From positions 1 to 7,834 of the forward strand of contig URNF01000104.1 in the NCBI GenBank assembly GCA_900549155.1: a DNA stretch of 7,834 bases. Direction: 5' to 3'. The notes under the pieces were generated by a model, which did no database searches, was not told the origin of the DNA, and saw nothing but the letters and a program-made list of their open reading frames with translations. Both the position numbers and the translations under genes were made by a program. Below, piece by piece: positions 1 through 6,256 of this stretch. Position 1 is the first letter of the stretch; the number at the start of each line of letters is the position of its first letter. Source of the stretch: an uncultured Oscillospiraceae bacterium (GTDB lineage: Bacteria; Bacillota; Clostridia; Oscillospirales; Acutalibacteraceae).

Positions 1-1
1 G

Positions 2-826
2 GCGGGACACGGCCCGAGCCGTGACTGGCTGAACATTGTTAAAACGAGCGAAGCGCGCAACAAGATCCGCAGCTGGTTCAAAAAGGAACGCCGCGAGGAA
101 AACATCGAGCAGGGACACGCCGAGCTTTCCCGCGAGCTTTCCCGCAACCTCATCCGCCTGTCGGACGACGAAATGGATGCGTTCCTGCTGGCACAGGCGC
201 AAAAGCAGCATTTTGCCTGTGTTGAGGATTTCGAGGCGGCGATCGGCTACGGCGGCGTGCAGCTTTCCCATCTGATGCCCCGCATGCGGGACGACTATCT
301 GAAGCTGGTGCACGCCGACACGGCGGAACCGCCGCAGCCGGTGCGCCAGCCCGTCAGACGGCGGCATAATACCGGGGGCGTGGTCGTCGAGGGCATGGAC
401 AACTGCCTTGTGAAATTTGCACGCTGCTGCAATGCCGTGCCGGGCGACCCGATCATCGGGTTCATCACCCGCGGCTATGGCGTTTCCATCCACAAGCGCG
501 ACTGCCCCAATGTGCCGGAAAACATTGCGACGGCGGCAGAGCCGGAGCGGTGGGTGACCGCCCATTGGGAAACGTCCGTTGACGGCGATTTCAAGGCATC
601 GCTGCAGCTCTATGCGACCAACCGTCAGGGACTGCTGGCGGATATCACCACGCTGCTCGCGCAGATGCACGTGATGATCCATGCCATCAACGCCAGAGAG
701 CCGCATCAGGACGCGGTCAATGTGCTGCTTACCCTCGGTGTCAACAGCGTGGAGCATTTGCAAACGGTGACGGCGCGGCTGATGCATGTGCCGGGCGTGG
801 AGCGCATCGAGCGCACCGCCAACTGA
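2..826 (+). CDS. relA: RelA/SpoT-family (p)ppGpp synthetase/hydrolase, C-terminal part
   Basis: This is the last 274 codons of a Rel stringent-response enzyme. The frame is open from base 2 and the start lies outside the window. The visible part is the regulatory C-terminal half; the catalytic hydrolase and synthetase domains and most of the TGS domain are missing. The fragment opens with GPSRDWLNIVKTS and a basic helix containing SWFKKERREENIEQG, the hallmark junction after the TGS domain. A conserved-cysteine/zinc-finger region follows at fragment residues about 128-170 (Cys135, Cys142, Cys143 and Cys168, with GxITRGxGVSIHKRDC). A C-terminal ACT/RRM domain spans about 198-274. In the family these parts contact the ribosome and sense uncharged tRNA. 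Only one Rel is usual in Firmicutes, where it is bifunctional, but that cannot be tested here. The stop lies 13 nt before dtd, and relA-dtd adjacency is a classic Firmicute arrangement. Confidence 0.95.
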   Translation, partial: AGHGPSRDWLNIVKTSEARNKIRSWFKKERREENIEQGHAELSRELSRNLIRLSDDEMDAFLLAQAQKQHFACVEDFEAAIGYGGVQLSHLMPRMRDDYLKLVHADTAEPPQPVRQPVRRRHNTGGVVVEGMDNCLVKFARCCNAVPGDPIIGFITRGYGVSIHKRDCPNVPENIATAAEPERWVTAHWETSVDGDFKASLQLYATNRQGLLADITTLLAQMHVMIHAINAREPHQDAVNVLLTLGVNSVEHLQTVTARLMHVPGVERIERTAN

Positions 827-839
827 GAGAGGAAACGAT

Positions 840-1310
840 ATGAAGGCTGTATTTCAGCGTGTCACCGACGCGTCGGTGACGGTGGACGGCAAAACGGTCG
901 GCGCGATCGGCGCGGGCGCGTTGGTGCTTGTCGGCGTTGTGCCGCAGGACACCGAAAAGGAAGCGGAATTGCTGGCGCAAAAGGTCGCGGGGCTGCGCGT
1001 TTTCACGGACGCACAGGACAAGATGAACCTGTCGGTCACCGACATCGGCGGCAGCGTGCTTGCCGTGTCGCAGTTCACGCTTTGCGCCGACGTGTCGCAC
1101 GGCAGACGTCCGAGCTTTATCGGCGCGGCGGCGCCGGATGTCGCATCGCCGCTTTTCGATCATTTCTGTGACGCGCTGCGCGCGCTCGGCGTGCCGGTGG
1201 AGACCGGCGTTTTCGGCGCGCACATGCAGGTGTCGCTGCTCAATAACGGTCCCGTCACCATCCTGCTTGACACGGACATCTGGAAAAAGGACGGTGCGGC
1301 ATGCAGATAA
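840..1310 (+). CDS. dtd: D-aminoacyl-tRNA deacylase
   Basis: Predicted 156-residue cytoplasmic enzyme that hydrolyses the ester bond of D-aminoacyl-tRNAs (and Gly-tRNA(Ala) in characterised members), recycling tRNA and keeping D-amino acids out of proteins. The start MKAVFQRV is the usual DTD N-terminus and is preceded by GAGAGG, so I prefer it over an in-frame ATG at 786 inside relA. Both family signatures are present: SQFTL at residues 77-81 and NNGPVT at 135-140. The latter holds the Gly137-cisPro138 pair that reaches into the active site of the partner subunit and gives chiral selectivity. Length is slightly above the usual 145-150 residues because of a short C-terminal tail. The 3' end overlaps the next gene by 10 nt, suggesting translational coupling. 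Confidence 0.96.
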   Translation: MKAVFQRVTDASVTVDGKTVGAIGAGALVLVGVVPQDTEKEAELLAQKVAGLRVFTDAQDKMNLSVTDIGGSVLAVSQFTLCADVSHGRRPSFIGAAAPDVASPLFDHFCDALRALGVPVETGVFGAHMQVSLLNNGPVTILLDTDIWKKDGAACR

Positions 1311-1915
1311 CCACGCTGCCGCTCGGCAGGATGCAGGCAAATTGCTATATCGTGCAGGCGGGCGACGGCACTGCCGCCGTCGTCGATCCCGGCGATGAAG
1401 CCGCGCGCCTTTTGCAGCATCTGCAAAGTGCAGGGCTGCGGGTGACGGCGGTGTGGCTCACCCACGGACATTTTGATCACATCGGGGCTGCCGATGCGCT
1501 GCGTGCGGCTTTTTCCTGTCCGATCGTCGCTCTTGCGGCGGAGACGGCACTTTTGGCAGACCCGCAGAAAAATCTCAGCAGCGCCTTTTCGAAAGCACCG
1601 CTGTCGCTGACAGCGGACACCCTTCTTGCCGACGGCGACACCTTCGCTTTCGGCGGGGAAACGGTCGGCGTGCTGCACACGCCGGGGCACACAAGCGGCA
1701 GCTGCTGCTATAAACTGGGGAAGTGGCTCTTCACCGGCGACACCCTGTTTGACGGTTCGATCGGCAGGGCGGACTTTCCGACAGGCGACCCGACGGCGCT
1801 TTCTTTGTCGCTCGAAAGGCTTGCCGCTATCCCTGACGATCTGTGTGTGCTGCCCGGACACGGCGCAGCCACGACACTGGCGGTGCAGCGCGCCGTCAAT
1901 CCCTATATGCGCTAG
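1301..1915 (+). CDS. MBL-fold metallo-hydrolase, glyoxalase II-like (YcbL type)
   Basis: Predicted 204-residue cytoplasmic metallo-beta-lactamase-fold hydrolase. The full binuclear metal site is visible: THGHFDH at residues 54-60 (His55, His57, Asp59, His60), His130 in HTPGHTSGS, Asp147 in TGDTLF, and His187 in LPGHG. The segment SIGRADFPTGD (153-163) places it near the YcbL/glyoxalase-II-like branch, which hydrolyses thioesters such as S-lactoylglutathione in some members. The true substrate cannot be read from sequence, and most Clostridia lack glutathione. The start ATG overlaps the last 10 nt of dtd and has AAGGA 9 nt upstream. Members of this family often sit beside relA-dtd in Clostridia, which points to co-expression but not to a defined pathway. 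Confidence 0.92.
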   Translation: MQITTLPLGRMQANCYIVQAGDGTAAVVDPGDEAARLLQHLQSAGLRVTAVWLTHGHFDHIGAADALRAAFSCPIVALAAETALLADPQKNLSSAFSKAPLSLTADTLLADGDTFAFGGETVGVLHTPGHTSGSCCYKLGKWLFTGDTLFDGSIGRADFPTGDPTALSLSLERLAAIPDDLCVLPGHGAATTLAVQRAVNPYMR

Positions 1916-1926
1916 GAGTTTTCGCT

Positions 1927-3402
1927 ATGAATTTGTTGTTGTGCGGCAATGATTTCCACTTTGAGATGGAAAACATCTGCCGTCTGTTTTTGCCGCAGGA
2001 AAAGATCGTCACGCTGTATGACACCGTCGACGACGGCAGCCTTGCGGGACTGACGGTGACGGGCACGCTGGAAAGCGGTGCGGATGCAACGCACATTGCG
2101 GTGCGTCTGCGACTGGACGATGTCGACGAAACGCTGACCGACACGGTGGCAAACGCAACACCGCAGTATAAGGACGCGTGCGAGCTTGCCATGACGACGC
2201 TTTTATACCGTCTTTTGTCCTCGCTGCTGCAAACCGAGCAGGAGTGGGGGCTGGTGACGGGCGTGCGCCCCGTAAAGCTATTGCGCCGCCTGACGGCGCA
2301 AAACGGCTCTGCGGCGGCGCTTGCACACTTTCGGGAAAAGCTGCGCGTTTCGCCCGAAAAGCTGGCACTTCTCGAAACGGTGCTGAAAAATGAAAACGAA
2401 ATTTTGGCGCTGTCCCGACCGGACTCCTACAGTCTGTATGTGTCCGTGCCGTTTTGCCCGACGCGCTGTGACTATTGCTCGTTTGTCTCCCAAACGGTCG
2501 AGAGCGCGGCAAAGCTGATGCCCGCCTATGTCGAATGTCTCAAAAAAGAGCTTGCTTTCACCGGTGACGAGATGCGGGCGCTGGGGCTGCGGCTCGAGAC
2601 GATCTATTTCGGCGGCGGCACGCCGACGACGCTTTCCGCCGAAGCGCTGTCCGAGTTGTTTTCCGTCATTGAAAAGCACTTTGATCTCTCGCATCTGCGG
2701 GAATACACGGTGGAAGCGGGCAGACCCGACACCGTGACGGCGGAGAAATTTGCGGCGATCGCCGCAGCGGGGGCGGATCGCATCAGCATCAACCCCCAAA
2801 CCTTACAGGACACGGTGCTGCGCGCCATCGGCAGAAAACACACCGTCGCGCAGTTTTATGATGCGTTCAATCTTGCCCGCCGCTGCGGCATGAAGCACAT
2901 CAACACCGATCTCATCGCGGGGCTGCCGGAAGATACACCCGCCGGCTTTGCTGAAACGCTTTCCGGCATTTTGGCACTGGAACCGGAAAGCATCACGGTG
3001 CATACCCTGTGCTTAAAGCGCGCGTCGAATTTGGTGCTGCGTCATCGCAGCGACTACGGCGACCGCCGCGAAGCCGCGCAGATGATCGCTCGCACGGGCG
3101 CGGTGCTGCCGCAAAACGGCTATCACCCGTATTACCTCTATCGCCAGAGCCGCGCTGTCAGCAACCAGGAAAACACCGGCTGGGCAAAGCCCGGCAAAGA
3201 AGGGCTTTACAATGTGTACATCATGGATGAGACGCACACGATCGTCGGCTGCGGCGCGGGCGCGGTGACAAAGCTCAAAAAGCCGCACAGTGACTATCTG
3301 GAGCGGGTGTTCAACTATAAATTTCCGTATGAATACACGGCGCGCTTTGACGACATGCTGAAACGAAAGGAACAGGTGAGAGCGTTTTATGAACAGCTTT
3401 GA
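1927..3402 (+). CDS. hemZ: HemZ-type radical SAM protein (coproporphyrinogen dehydrogenase family)
   Basis: Predicted 491-residue radical SAM protein; Bacillus HemZ is about 500. The start at 1927 has AGGAG 8 nt upstream (1914-1918), better than the in-frame ATG at 1843 inside the previous gene. The N-terminal ~160 residues are the HemZ-specific extension. The Fe-S motif CPTRCDYCSF has Cys177, Cys181 and Cys184, followed by GGGTPT at 229-234, EAGRPDT from 263, and INPQT. The C-terminal YLYRQ, NQENTGW and GAGAVTK motifs are typical of HemZ. The family is named for oxygen-independent conversion of coproporphyrinogen III to protoporphyrinogen IX. The position that is a fourth Cys in HemN is Phe here, as in the haem chaperone HemW, so the annotated activity is uncertain. 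The gene overlaps the next one by 14 nt. Confidence 0.94.
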   Translation: MNLLLCGNDFHFEMENICRLFLPQEKIVTLYDTVDDGSLAGLTVTGTLESGADATHIAVRLRLDDVDETLTDTVANATPQYKDACELAMTTLLYRLLSSLLQTEQEWGLVTGVRPVKLLRRLTAQNGSAAALAHFREKLRVSPEKLALLETVLKNENEILALSRPDSYSLYVSVPFCPTRCDYCSFVSQTVESAAKLMPAYVECLKKELAFTGDEMRALGLRLETIYFGGGTPTTLSAEALSELFSVIEKHFDLSHLREYTVEAGRPDTVTAEKFAAIAAAGADRISINPQTLQDTVLRAIGRKHTVAQFYDAFNLARRCGMKHINTDLIAGLPEDTPAGFAETLSGILALEPESITVHTLCLKRASNLVLRHRSDYGDRREAAQMIARTGAVLPQNGYHPYYLYRQSRAVSNQENTGWAKPGKEGLYNVYIMDETHTIVGCGAGAVTKLKKPHSDYLERVFNYKFPYEYTARFDDMLKRKEQVRAFYEQL

Positions 3403-4321
3403 AACACGGCAGCTGTCGGTCGCGGCAGTGTCGGCGGCGGTGGAAAACGATCCCGCCGCATGCGTCGCCGCCGAGGAAGCGCGCTACAGGGAGGCGGTCG
3501 AAGCGGTCGCCTCCGCGATCCACGACGCAAAGGACGGACGCCGCTTTGTGCTGCTGTCCGGTCCGTCCTCGTCCGGCAAGACTACGACGGCAGGACTGCT
3601 CAAGGCGGCGCTTGCCGCAAAGGGAACGGTGACGCACGTCATCTCGCTTGACGATTTCTATCTCGGCGAGGGCAAAGCGCCGCTTTTGCCGGACGGGCGA
3701 CCGGACTATGAGTCCATCGACGCGTTGAATTTGCCGCTGCTGCAGGCGTGTCTCACGGAATTGGTGCAAAAAGGGGAGACGGCGCTGCCGCAGTTTGATT
3801 TTTCCGCGCGGTGTCCGAAAGCGGAGCGCGTGCCGCTTTGTCTCGAGCCGGACGCAGCGGTGATCCTTGAGGGCATCCATGCGTTCAATCCCTGTCTCGG
3901 AGCCTATCTGCCGCCCGCGATGACGACGCGCCTGTTCATCAACACGCTGTCGCGTTTTTCGGATGCAAGCGGCGTGTGGCTGTCCCGCCGCGATCTGCGG
4001 CTGGTGCGGCGCATTTTGCGGGACGACCGTTTCCGCGCCAGCCCGTTTTCGCACACGATGGGCATGTGGCCGCAGGTGGCGCGCGGGGAAACGCTGTATC
4101 TGTTTCCCTATGCCGACACCGCCGATCTTGTGATCGACACGACCTTTGCCTTTGAGCCGTGCCTTTTCCGCGGGTTTTTGCTGCCGCTTTTGGCGGCGGT
4201 GCCGTCGATCGACCCGCACGCCGGCACGGCAAGGCGGCTTGCCGCTCTTTTGGACGTGTTCCCGCCGCTTGACGCGGCGCTGCTGCCGCAGGAGAGCATG
4301 CTGCGCGAATTTATCGGGTGA
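3389..4321 (+). CDS. Uridine kinase-like nucleoside kinase (P-loop, PRK/URK family)
   Basis: Predicted 310-residue cytoplasmic kinase of the uridine kinase/phosphoribulokinase superfamily, probably phosphorylating a nucleoside with ATP or GTP. The Walker A loop is GPSSSGKT at residues 58-65. SLDDFY (86-91) carries the catalytic acidic pair, DYESIDALNLPLL (106-118) is a substrate-side motif, PQFDF is at 134-138, ILEGIHAFNP at 159-168 is the Walker B-like segment, and RRDLRLVRRILRD (200-212) is the basic lid. Many Clostridial homologues carry an N-terminal TGS/threonyl-tRNA-synthetase-like region and exceed 500 residues; here only about 50 residues precede the P-loop, so this is the short form. 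The start lies inside the last codons of hemZ (14-nt overlap), with AGGTGAG 8 nt upstream. The exact substrate is unknown. Confidence 0.85.
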   Translation: MNSFETRQLSVAAVSAAVENDPAACVAAEEARYREAVEAVASAIHDAKDGRRFVLLSGPSSSGKTTTAGLLKAALAAKGTVTHVISLDDFYLGEGKAPLLPDGRPDYESIDALNLPLLQACLTELVQKGETALPQFDFSARCPKAERVPLCLEPDAAVILEGIHAFNPCLGAYLPPAMTTRLFINTLSRFSDASGVWLSRRDLRLVRRILRDDRFRASPFSHTMGMWPQVARGETLYLFPYADTADLVIDTTFAFEPCLFRGFLLPLLAAVPSIDPHAGTARRLAALLDVFPPLDAALLPQESMLREFIG

Positions 4322-4324
4322 CAC

Positions 4325-4353
4325 TTGCAATTTTCGCGGATTGGGTATATAAT
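4325..4353 (+). promoter_or_regulatory. Sigma-A-type promoter of the zinc-ribbon gene
   Basis: The -35 TTGCAA (4325-4330) and a consensus -10 TATAAT (4348-4353) are separated by exactly 17 nt. The -35 begins 3 nt after the kinase stop codon. Transcription should start near 4360, where the Shine-Dalgarno sequence begins, giving a very short leader. The -35 lies in CACTTGCAAT, repeated at the mazG promoter. Confidence 0.78.
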
Positions 4354-4374
4354 GCTTTCAAAGGAGGAGTTCTC

Positions 4375-4725
4375 ATGACCACAGTGGAAGAAGTCATCAG
4401 CAAGGCGAAGGACCTGGCGGATGCCGCCGGAAAGAAGACCGGCGAGCTTGTGAGCCTCACGAAATTGAAGATGGAATCGATCGACACGCAGAAAGCGCTG
4501 TCTGCCGCTTTGGAGAAGATCGGCCGCACGGTATACGATGCGCGCGGCACGGAAACGCAGCCGGAGCTTGCCGAGCTGTTTGCGACGGCGGAGGGACTGG
4601 AAGCGCGCGCGGCGGAGATCGCGGCGAAGATCGACGAGCTGCGTCGCACCAAGCACTGTGCGGCTTGCGGCAAAAATAATCCTGCAGATGCGGCATATTG
4701 CCAGGCCTGCGGTGAAAAGCTCTAA
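4375..4725 (+). CDS. Small helical protein with C-terminal zinc ribbon, function unknown
   Basis: Predicted 116-residue soluble protein with no signal peptide or membrane segment. Residues 1-90 are rich in Ala, Glu and Lys with heptad-like spacing, consistent with a long helical or coiled-coil region. The C-terminus is a zinc ribbon with CAAC and CQAC knuckles (Cys95, Cys98, Cys109, Cys112; CxxC-x10-CxxC). The start ATG has AAAGGAGG at 4360-4367; a longer reading from 4318 would begin upstream of the promoter and is unlikely. Similar helix-plus-zinc-ribbon proteins are common in Clostridia as uncharacterised genes, and I know no established role. Its own promoter and terminator make it a one-gene unit between two conserved operons. 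Protein or nucleic-acid binding by the ribbon is a guess. Confidence 0.85.
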   Translation: MTTVEEVISKAKDLADAAGKKTGELVSLTKLKMESIDTQKALSAALEKIGRTVYDARGTETQPELAELFATAEGLEARAAEIAAKIDELRRTKHCAACGKNNPADAAYCQACGEKL

Positions 4726-4729
4726 ATTT

Positions 4730-4762
4730 TGCCGAAAAGGGCGGCATTTTTTGATTTTTTTT
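4730..4762 (+). terminator. Intrinsic terminator after the zinc-ribbon gene
   Basis: A short hairpin pairs TGCCG (4730-4734) with CGGCA (4742-4746) around a 7-nt loop, followed by a T-rich run TTTTTTGATTTTTTTT (4747-4762). It starts 4 nt after the stop codon. The stem is only 5 bp, but the long T-tract makes termination likely. It separates the zinc-ribbon gene from the mazG promoter. Confidence 0.75.
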
Positions 4763-4773
4763 ACGAAAAGCAC

Positions 4774-4802
4774 TTGCAATCCCGCCCTATATGCGGTATG
4801 AT
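4774..4802 (+). promoter_or_regulatory. Sigma-A-type promoter of mazG
   Basis: The -35 TTGCAA (4774-4779) and -10 TATGAT (4797-4802) have a 17-nt spacer. The predicted start near 4809 coincides with the GAGG Shine-Dalgarno (4809-4812), so the leader is only about 11 nt. The -35 context CACTTGCAAT (4771-4780) is identical to that of the zinc-ribbon promoter. Confidence 0.75.
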
Positions 4803-4819
4803 ACCTGTGAGGAAAACGT

Positions 4820-5575
4820 ATGGCGATCTCTTTTGAACGTAAGTCGCGCTATGATATGAACGATCTTTTGGAGATCATGCGTCTTTTGCGTTCCCCCGAC
4901 GGTTGTCCGTGGGACAGGGAACAGACGCACAAATCGTTGCGCACCAATCTCGTGGAAGAAGCCTATGAAGCGGTCGAGGCGATCGACCGCGACGATGTCG
5001 GCGGTCTGCGGGAGGAGCTGGGCGATGTGCTGCTGCAGGTGGTGCTGCATGCGTGCATTGCGGAAGAGGAGAAAGCCTTTTCCTTTGACGATGTTGCAGA
5101 CGGGCTTGCCCGCAAGCTCGTGGAGCGTCACCCGCACGTGTTCGGCGACGTGGTCGCCGCCGATGCCGAGGGCGCGCTTGACAGTTGGAACGCCGCCAAG
5201 CGCCGCGAAAAGGGAAAGACGCAGGCGGGGCTTCTCGACGGCGTGCCGCACGCGCTGCCCGCGCTCATGCGCGCCGACAAGGTGATGAGCCGCGCGAAGC
5301 GCGTGGGACTGAACGTCGCGGCGGATGCCGACGACATCAGAGAGCGCATCGCCGCGCTGGCGCAGAAAACGCCCGACGGGGAAACGGTCGGCGAGCTGTT
5401 GTTTTTGACGGTGGCTTTGGCGCGCAGTGTGAAAGCGGATGCCGAAGAAGCGCTGGCGCTTGCGACCAATCGGTTCATCGACCGATTTGCTGCTGCGGAA
5501 GCGCAGCTCACAGCCGATGGACGCGATGTTTCTGCGCTGACTGCCGCAGACTGGCAGACGGTGTGGAACGCATAA
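4820..5575 (+). CDS. mazG: Nucleoside triphosphate pyrophosphohydrolase MazG
   Basis: Predicted 251-residue cytoplasmic all-alpha NTP pyrophosphatase that hydrolyses (d)NTPs to NMP plus PPi, a housecleaning role against non-canonical nucleotides; E. coli MazG also affects (p)ppGpp levels. CPWDREQTHKSLR (residues 29-41) is the family signature. Mg-binding acids are in EEAYE (46-50) and EELGD (65-69), and ERHPHVFGD follows. There are two MazG-like repeats; the second (about 150-250) is more divergent, as usual. Bacillus YabN has an extra N-terminal methyltransferase-like domain that is absent here, so this resembles the plain MazG form. The start follows GAGG by 7 nt. The gene heads the yabN-yabR-like block, with HU 54 nt downstream. 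Confidence 0.95.
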   Translation: MAISFERKSRYDMNDLLEIMRLLRSPDGCPWDREQTHKSLRTNLVEEAYEAVEAIDRDDVGGLREELGDVLLQVVLHACIAEEEKAFSFDDVADGLARKLVERHPHVFGDVVAADAEGALDSWNAAKRREKGKTQAGLLDGVPHALPALMRADKVMSRAKRVGLNVAADADDIRERIAALAQKTPDGETVGELLFLTVALARSVKADAEEALALATNRFIDRFAAAEAQLTADGRDVSALTAADWQTVWNA

Positions 5576-5585
5576 ATTATCCATA

Positions 5586-5599
5586 AGCGGTTTACCGCT
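5586..5599. repeat. Perfect inverted repeat in the HU leader
   Basis: AGCGGT (5586-5591) and ACCGCT (5594-5599) are perfect inverted arms around TT. No T-tract follows, so it is not a terminator. It lies where the -35 region of an HU promoter would be, 30-44 nt before the HU start. It could be an operator or a small mRNA hairpin. Confidence 0.5.
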
Positions 5600-5603
5600 G
5601 GAG

Positions 5604-5609
5604 TATAAA
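5604..5609 (+). promoter_or_regulatory. Possible -10 box of an HU promoter
   Basis: TATAAA (5604-5609) would place a start near 5616, on top of the GGAGG Shine-Dalgarno (5616-5620). No good -35 hexamer is found at 16-18 nt; that site is occupied by CCATAA and the palindrome. The call rests on one hexamer and on the expectation that an abundant HU protein has its own promoter. Confidence 0.3.
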
Positions 5610-5629
5610 ACTTTTGGAGGTATACAGAA

Positions 5630-5905
5630 ATGAACAAGGTAGAACTCGTGGCGGCAGTTGCCGAGAAGGCTGAACTGTCCAAGAAAGATGCAGAAAAGGC
5701 TGTTGCGGCTGTGTTTGCCGCTATCGAAGAGGCTGTCGCCGCCGGCGACAAGGTTCAGCTCGTTGGCTTCGGCACTTTCGAAGTGCGTGAGCGTGCTGCG
5801 CGCACCGGCCGCAATCCGCAGACCGGCGCCGAGATCAAGATCGCTGCTTCCAAGCAGCCTGCGTTCAAGGCCGGCAAGGCTTTCAAGGACGCTGTCGCGA
5901 AGTAA
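5630..5905 (+). CDS. hup: Histone-like DNA-binding protein HU
   Basis: Canonical 91-residue HU, a homodimeric nucleoid protein that bends and compacts DNA. The helical dimerisation half (residues 1-42) is followed by GFGTFEVRERAARTGRNPQT (46-65), the start of the beta-arm, with the intercalating Pro63, and then the C-terminal helix. The start has GGAGG 9 nt upstream. Codon use differs visibly from neighbouring genes: many GCT and AAG codons and few of the GCG codons that dominate around it, as expected for a very highly expressed gene and not a sign of transfer. A strong terminator follows 13 nt after the stop. HU is absent from this position in the Bacillus yabN-yabO order but fits the Clostridial version of the cluster. 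Confidence 0.97.
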   Translation: MNKVELVAAVAEKAELSKKDAEKAVAAVFAAIEEAVAAGDKVQLVGFGTFEVRERAARTGRNPQTGAEIKIAASKQPAFKAGKAFKDAVAK

Positions 5906-5918
5906 GATTGCTTATAGG

Positions 5919-5945
5919 AAAAAGCCGCCGTATGGGCGGCTTTTT
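5919..5945 (+). terminator. Intrinsic terminator after HU
   Basis: An 11-bp stem pairs AAAAAGCCGCC (5919-5929) with GGCGGCTTTTT (5935-5945) around a 5-nt loop. The closing T run acts as the release tract. The A run upstream could make it work in both directions, though no opposing gene exists here. It should cut off most HU transcripts before rqcP. Confidence 0.9.
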
Positions 5946-5985
5946 CTGTGTGGAGATTTTGTTGTTTTGATTTGGAGGTTTCTGT

Positions 5986-6228
5986 ATGCGTTTGGATAAA
6001 TATTTGAAGGTCGCTCGCATCATCAAGCGGCGCACCGTTGCCAACGAGGTGTGCGACGCGGGAAAGGTGACGGCAAACGGCAAGGTCGCGCGTGCTTCCT
6101 ACGATGTGAGGGTGGGCGACGAGCTGACGGTGACGCTGGGTGCGCGGGAGATCCGCGTGCGGGTGGTCTCCGTGCAGGAAACGGTCGGCAAAAGCGATGC
6201 CGCCGGCATGTACGAAATACTTTCCTGA
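5986..6228 (+). CDS. rqcP: S4-domain RNA-binding protein RqcP (YabO)
   Basis: Predicted 80-residue S4-domain protein orthologous to Bacillus RqcP/YabO. In Bacillus, RqcP binds the 50S subunit beside RqcH and supports addition of C-terminal alanine tails to stalled nascent chains for degradation. The S4 fold covers nearly the whole protein, starting MRLDKYLKVARIIKRRT. Arg2 and Arg16, which correspond to functionally important arginines in Bacillus RqcP, are present, and the C-terminal MYEIL matches the family. GGAGG lies 7 nt before the start. No clear promoter lies in the 40 nt between the HU terminator and this gene, so expression may depend on read-through. The position just before yabP-yabQ-divIC is the conserved one. 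Confidence 0.93.
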   Translation: MRLDKYLKVARIIKRRTVANEVCDAGKVTANGKVARASYDVRVGDELTVTLGAREIRVRVVSVQETVGKSDAAGMYEILS

Positions 6229-6256
6229 CATATATTTCTCCCTTTGTCCATAGTAT
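6228..6256 (+). promoter_or_regulatory. Candidate sigma-E (mother-cell sporulation) promoter before yabP
   Basis: A -35-like ACATATA (6228-6234) and a -10-like CATAGTAT (6249-6256) are separated by 14 nt. Compared with the Bacillus sigma-E consensus (about KMATATT and CATACAAT), the -10 matches 6 of 8. The site fills the gap between rqcP and yabP, and yabP-yabQ are sporulation genes. No sigma-A-type pair fits as well. Confidence 0.5.

Noticed and set aside
36..275. A 79-codon plus-strand frame in the first 300 bases
   Set aside because: It overlaps the Rel C-terminus in another frame, is Arg/Ser-rich, and has no ribosome binding site.
1654..1670. CGGGGAAACGGTCGGCG occurs at 1654 and again at 5377-5393, with a 13-nt core again at 6177, looking like a dispersed repeat
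   Set aside because: All three copies are in the same reading frame and encode ETVG with the favoured codons GAA-ACG-GTC-GGC. Codon bias explains it; a genome-wide count would be needed to revive it.
1843..1926. A 28-residue longer hemZ start at 1843
   Set aside because: It lies inside the MBL-fold gene, gives an Arg-rich stretch unlike HemZ N-termini, and the ATG at 1927 has AGGAG at ideal spacing.
3311..4330. A 339-codon minus-strand frame opposite the nucleoside kinase
   Set aside because: The plus strand encodes a kinase with intact P-loop motifs. The minus-strand product is Arg/Gln/His-rich, with no domain and no ribosome binding site.
4318..4374. A longer start for the zinc-ribbon gene at 4318
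   Set aside because: The extra codons are the promoter itself; the ATG at 4375 has AAAGGAGG just upstream.
4787..5584. A 265-codon minus-strand frame opposite mazG
   Set aside because: It mirrors MazG almost end to end, and MazG has full signatures. It is a shadow frame.
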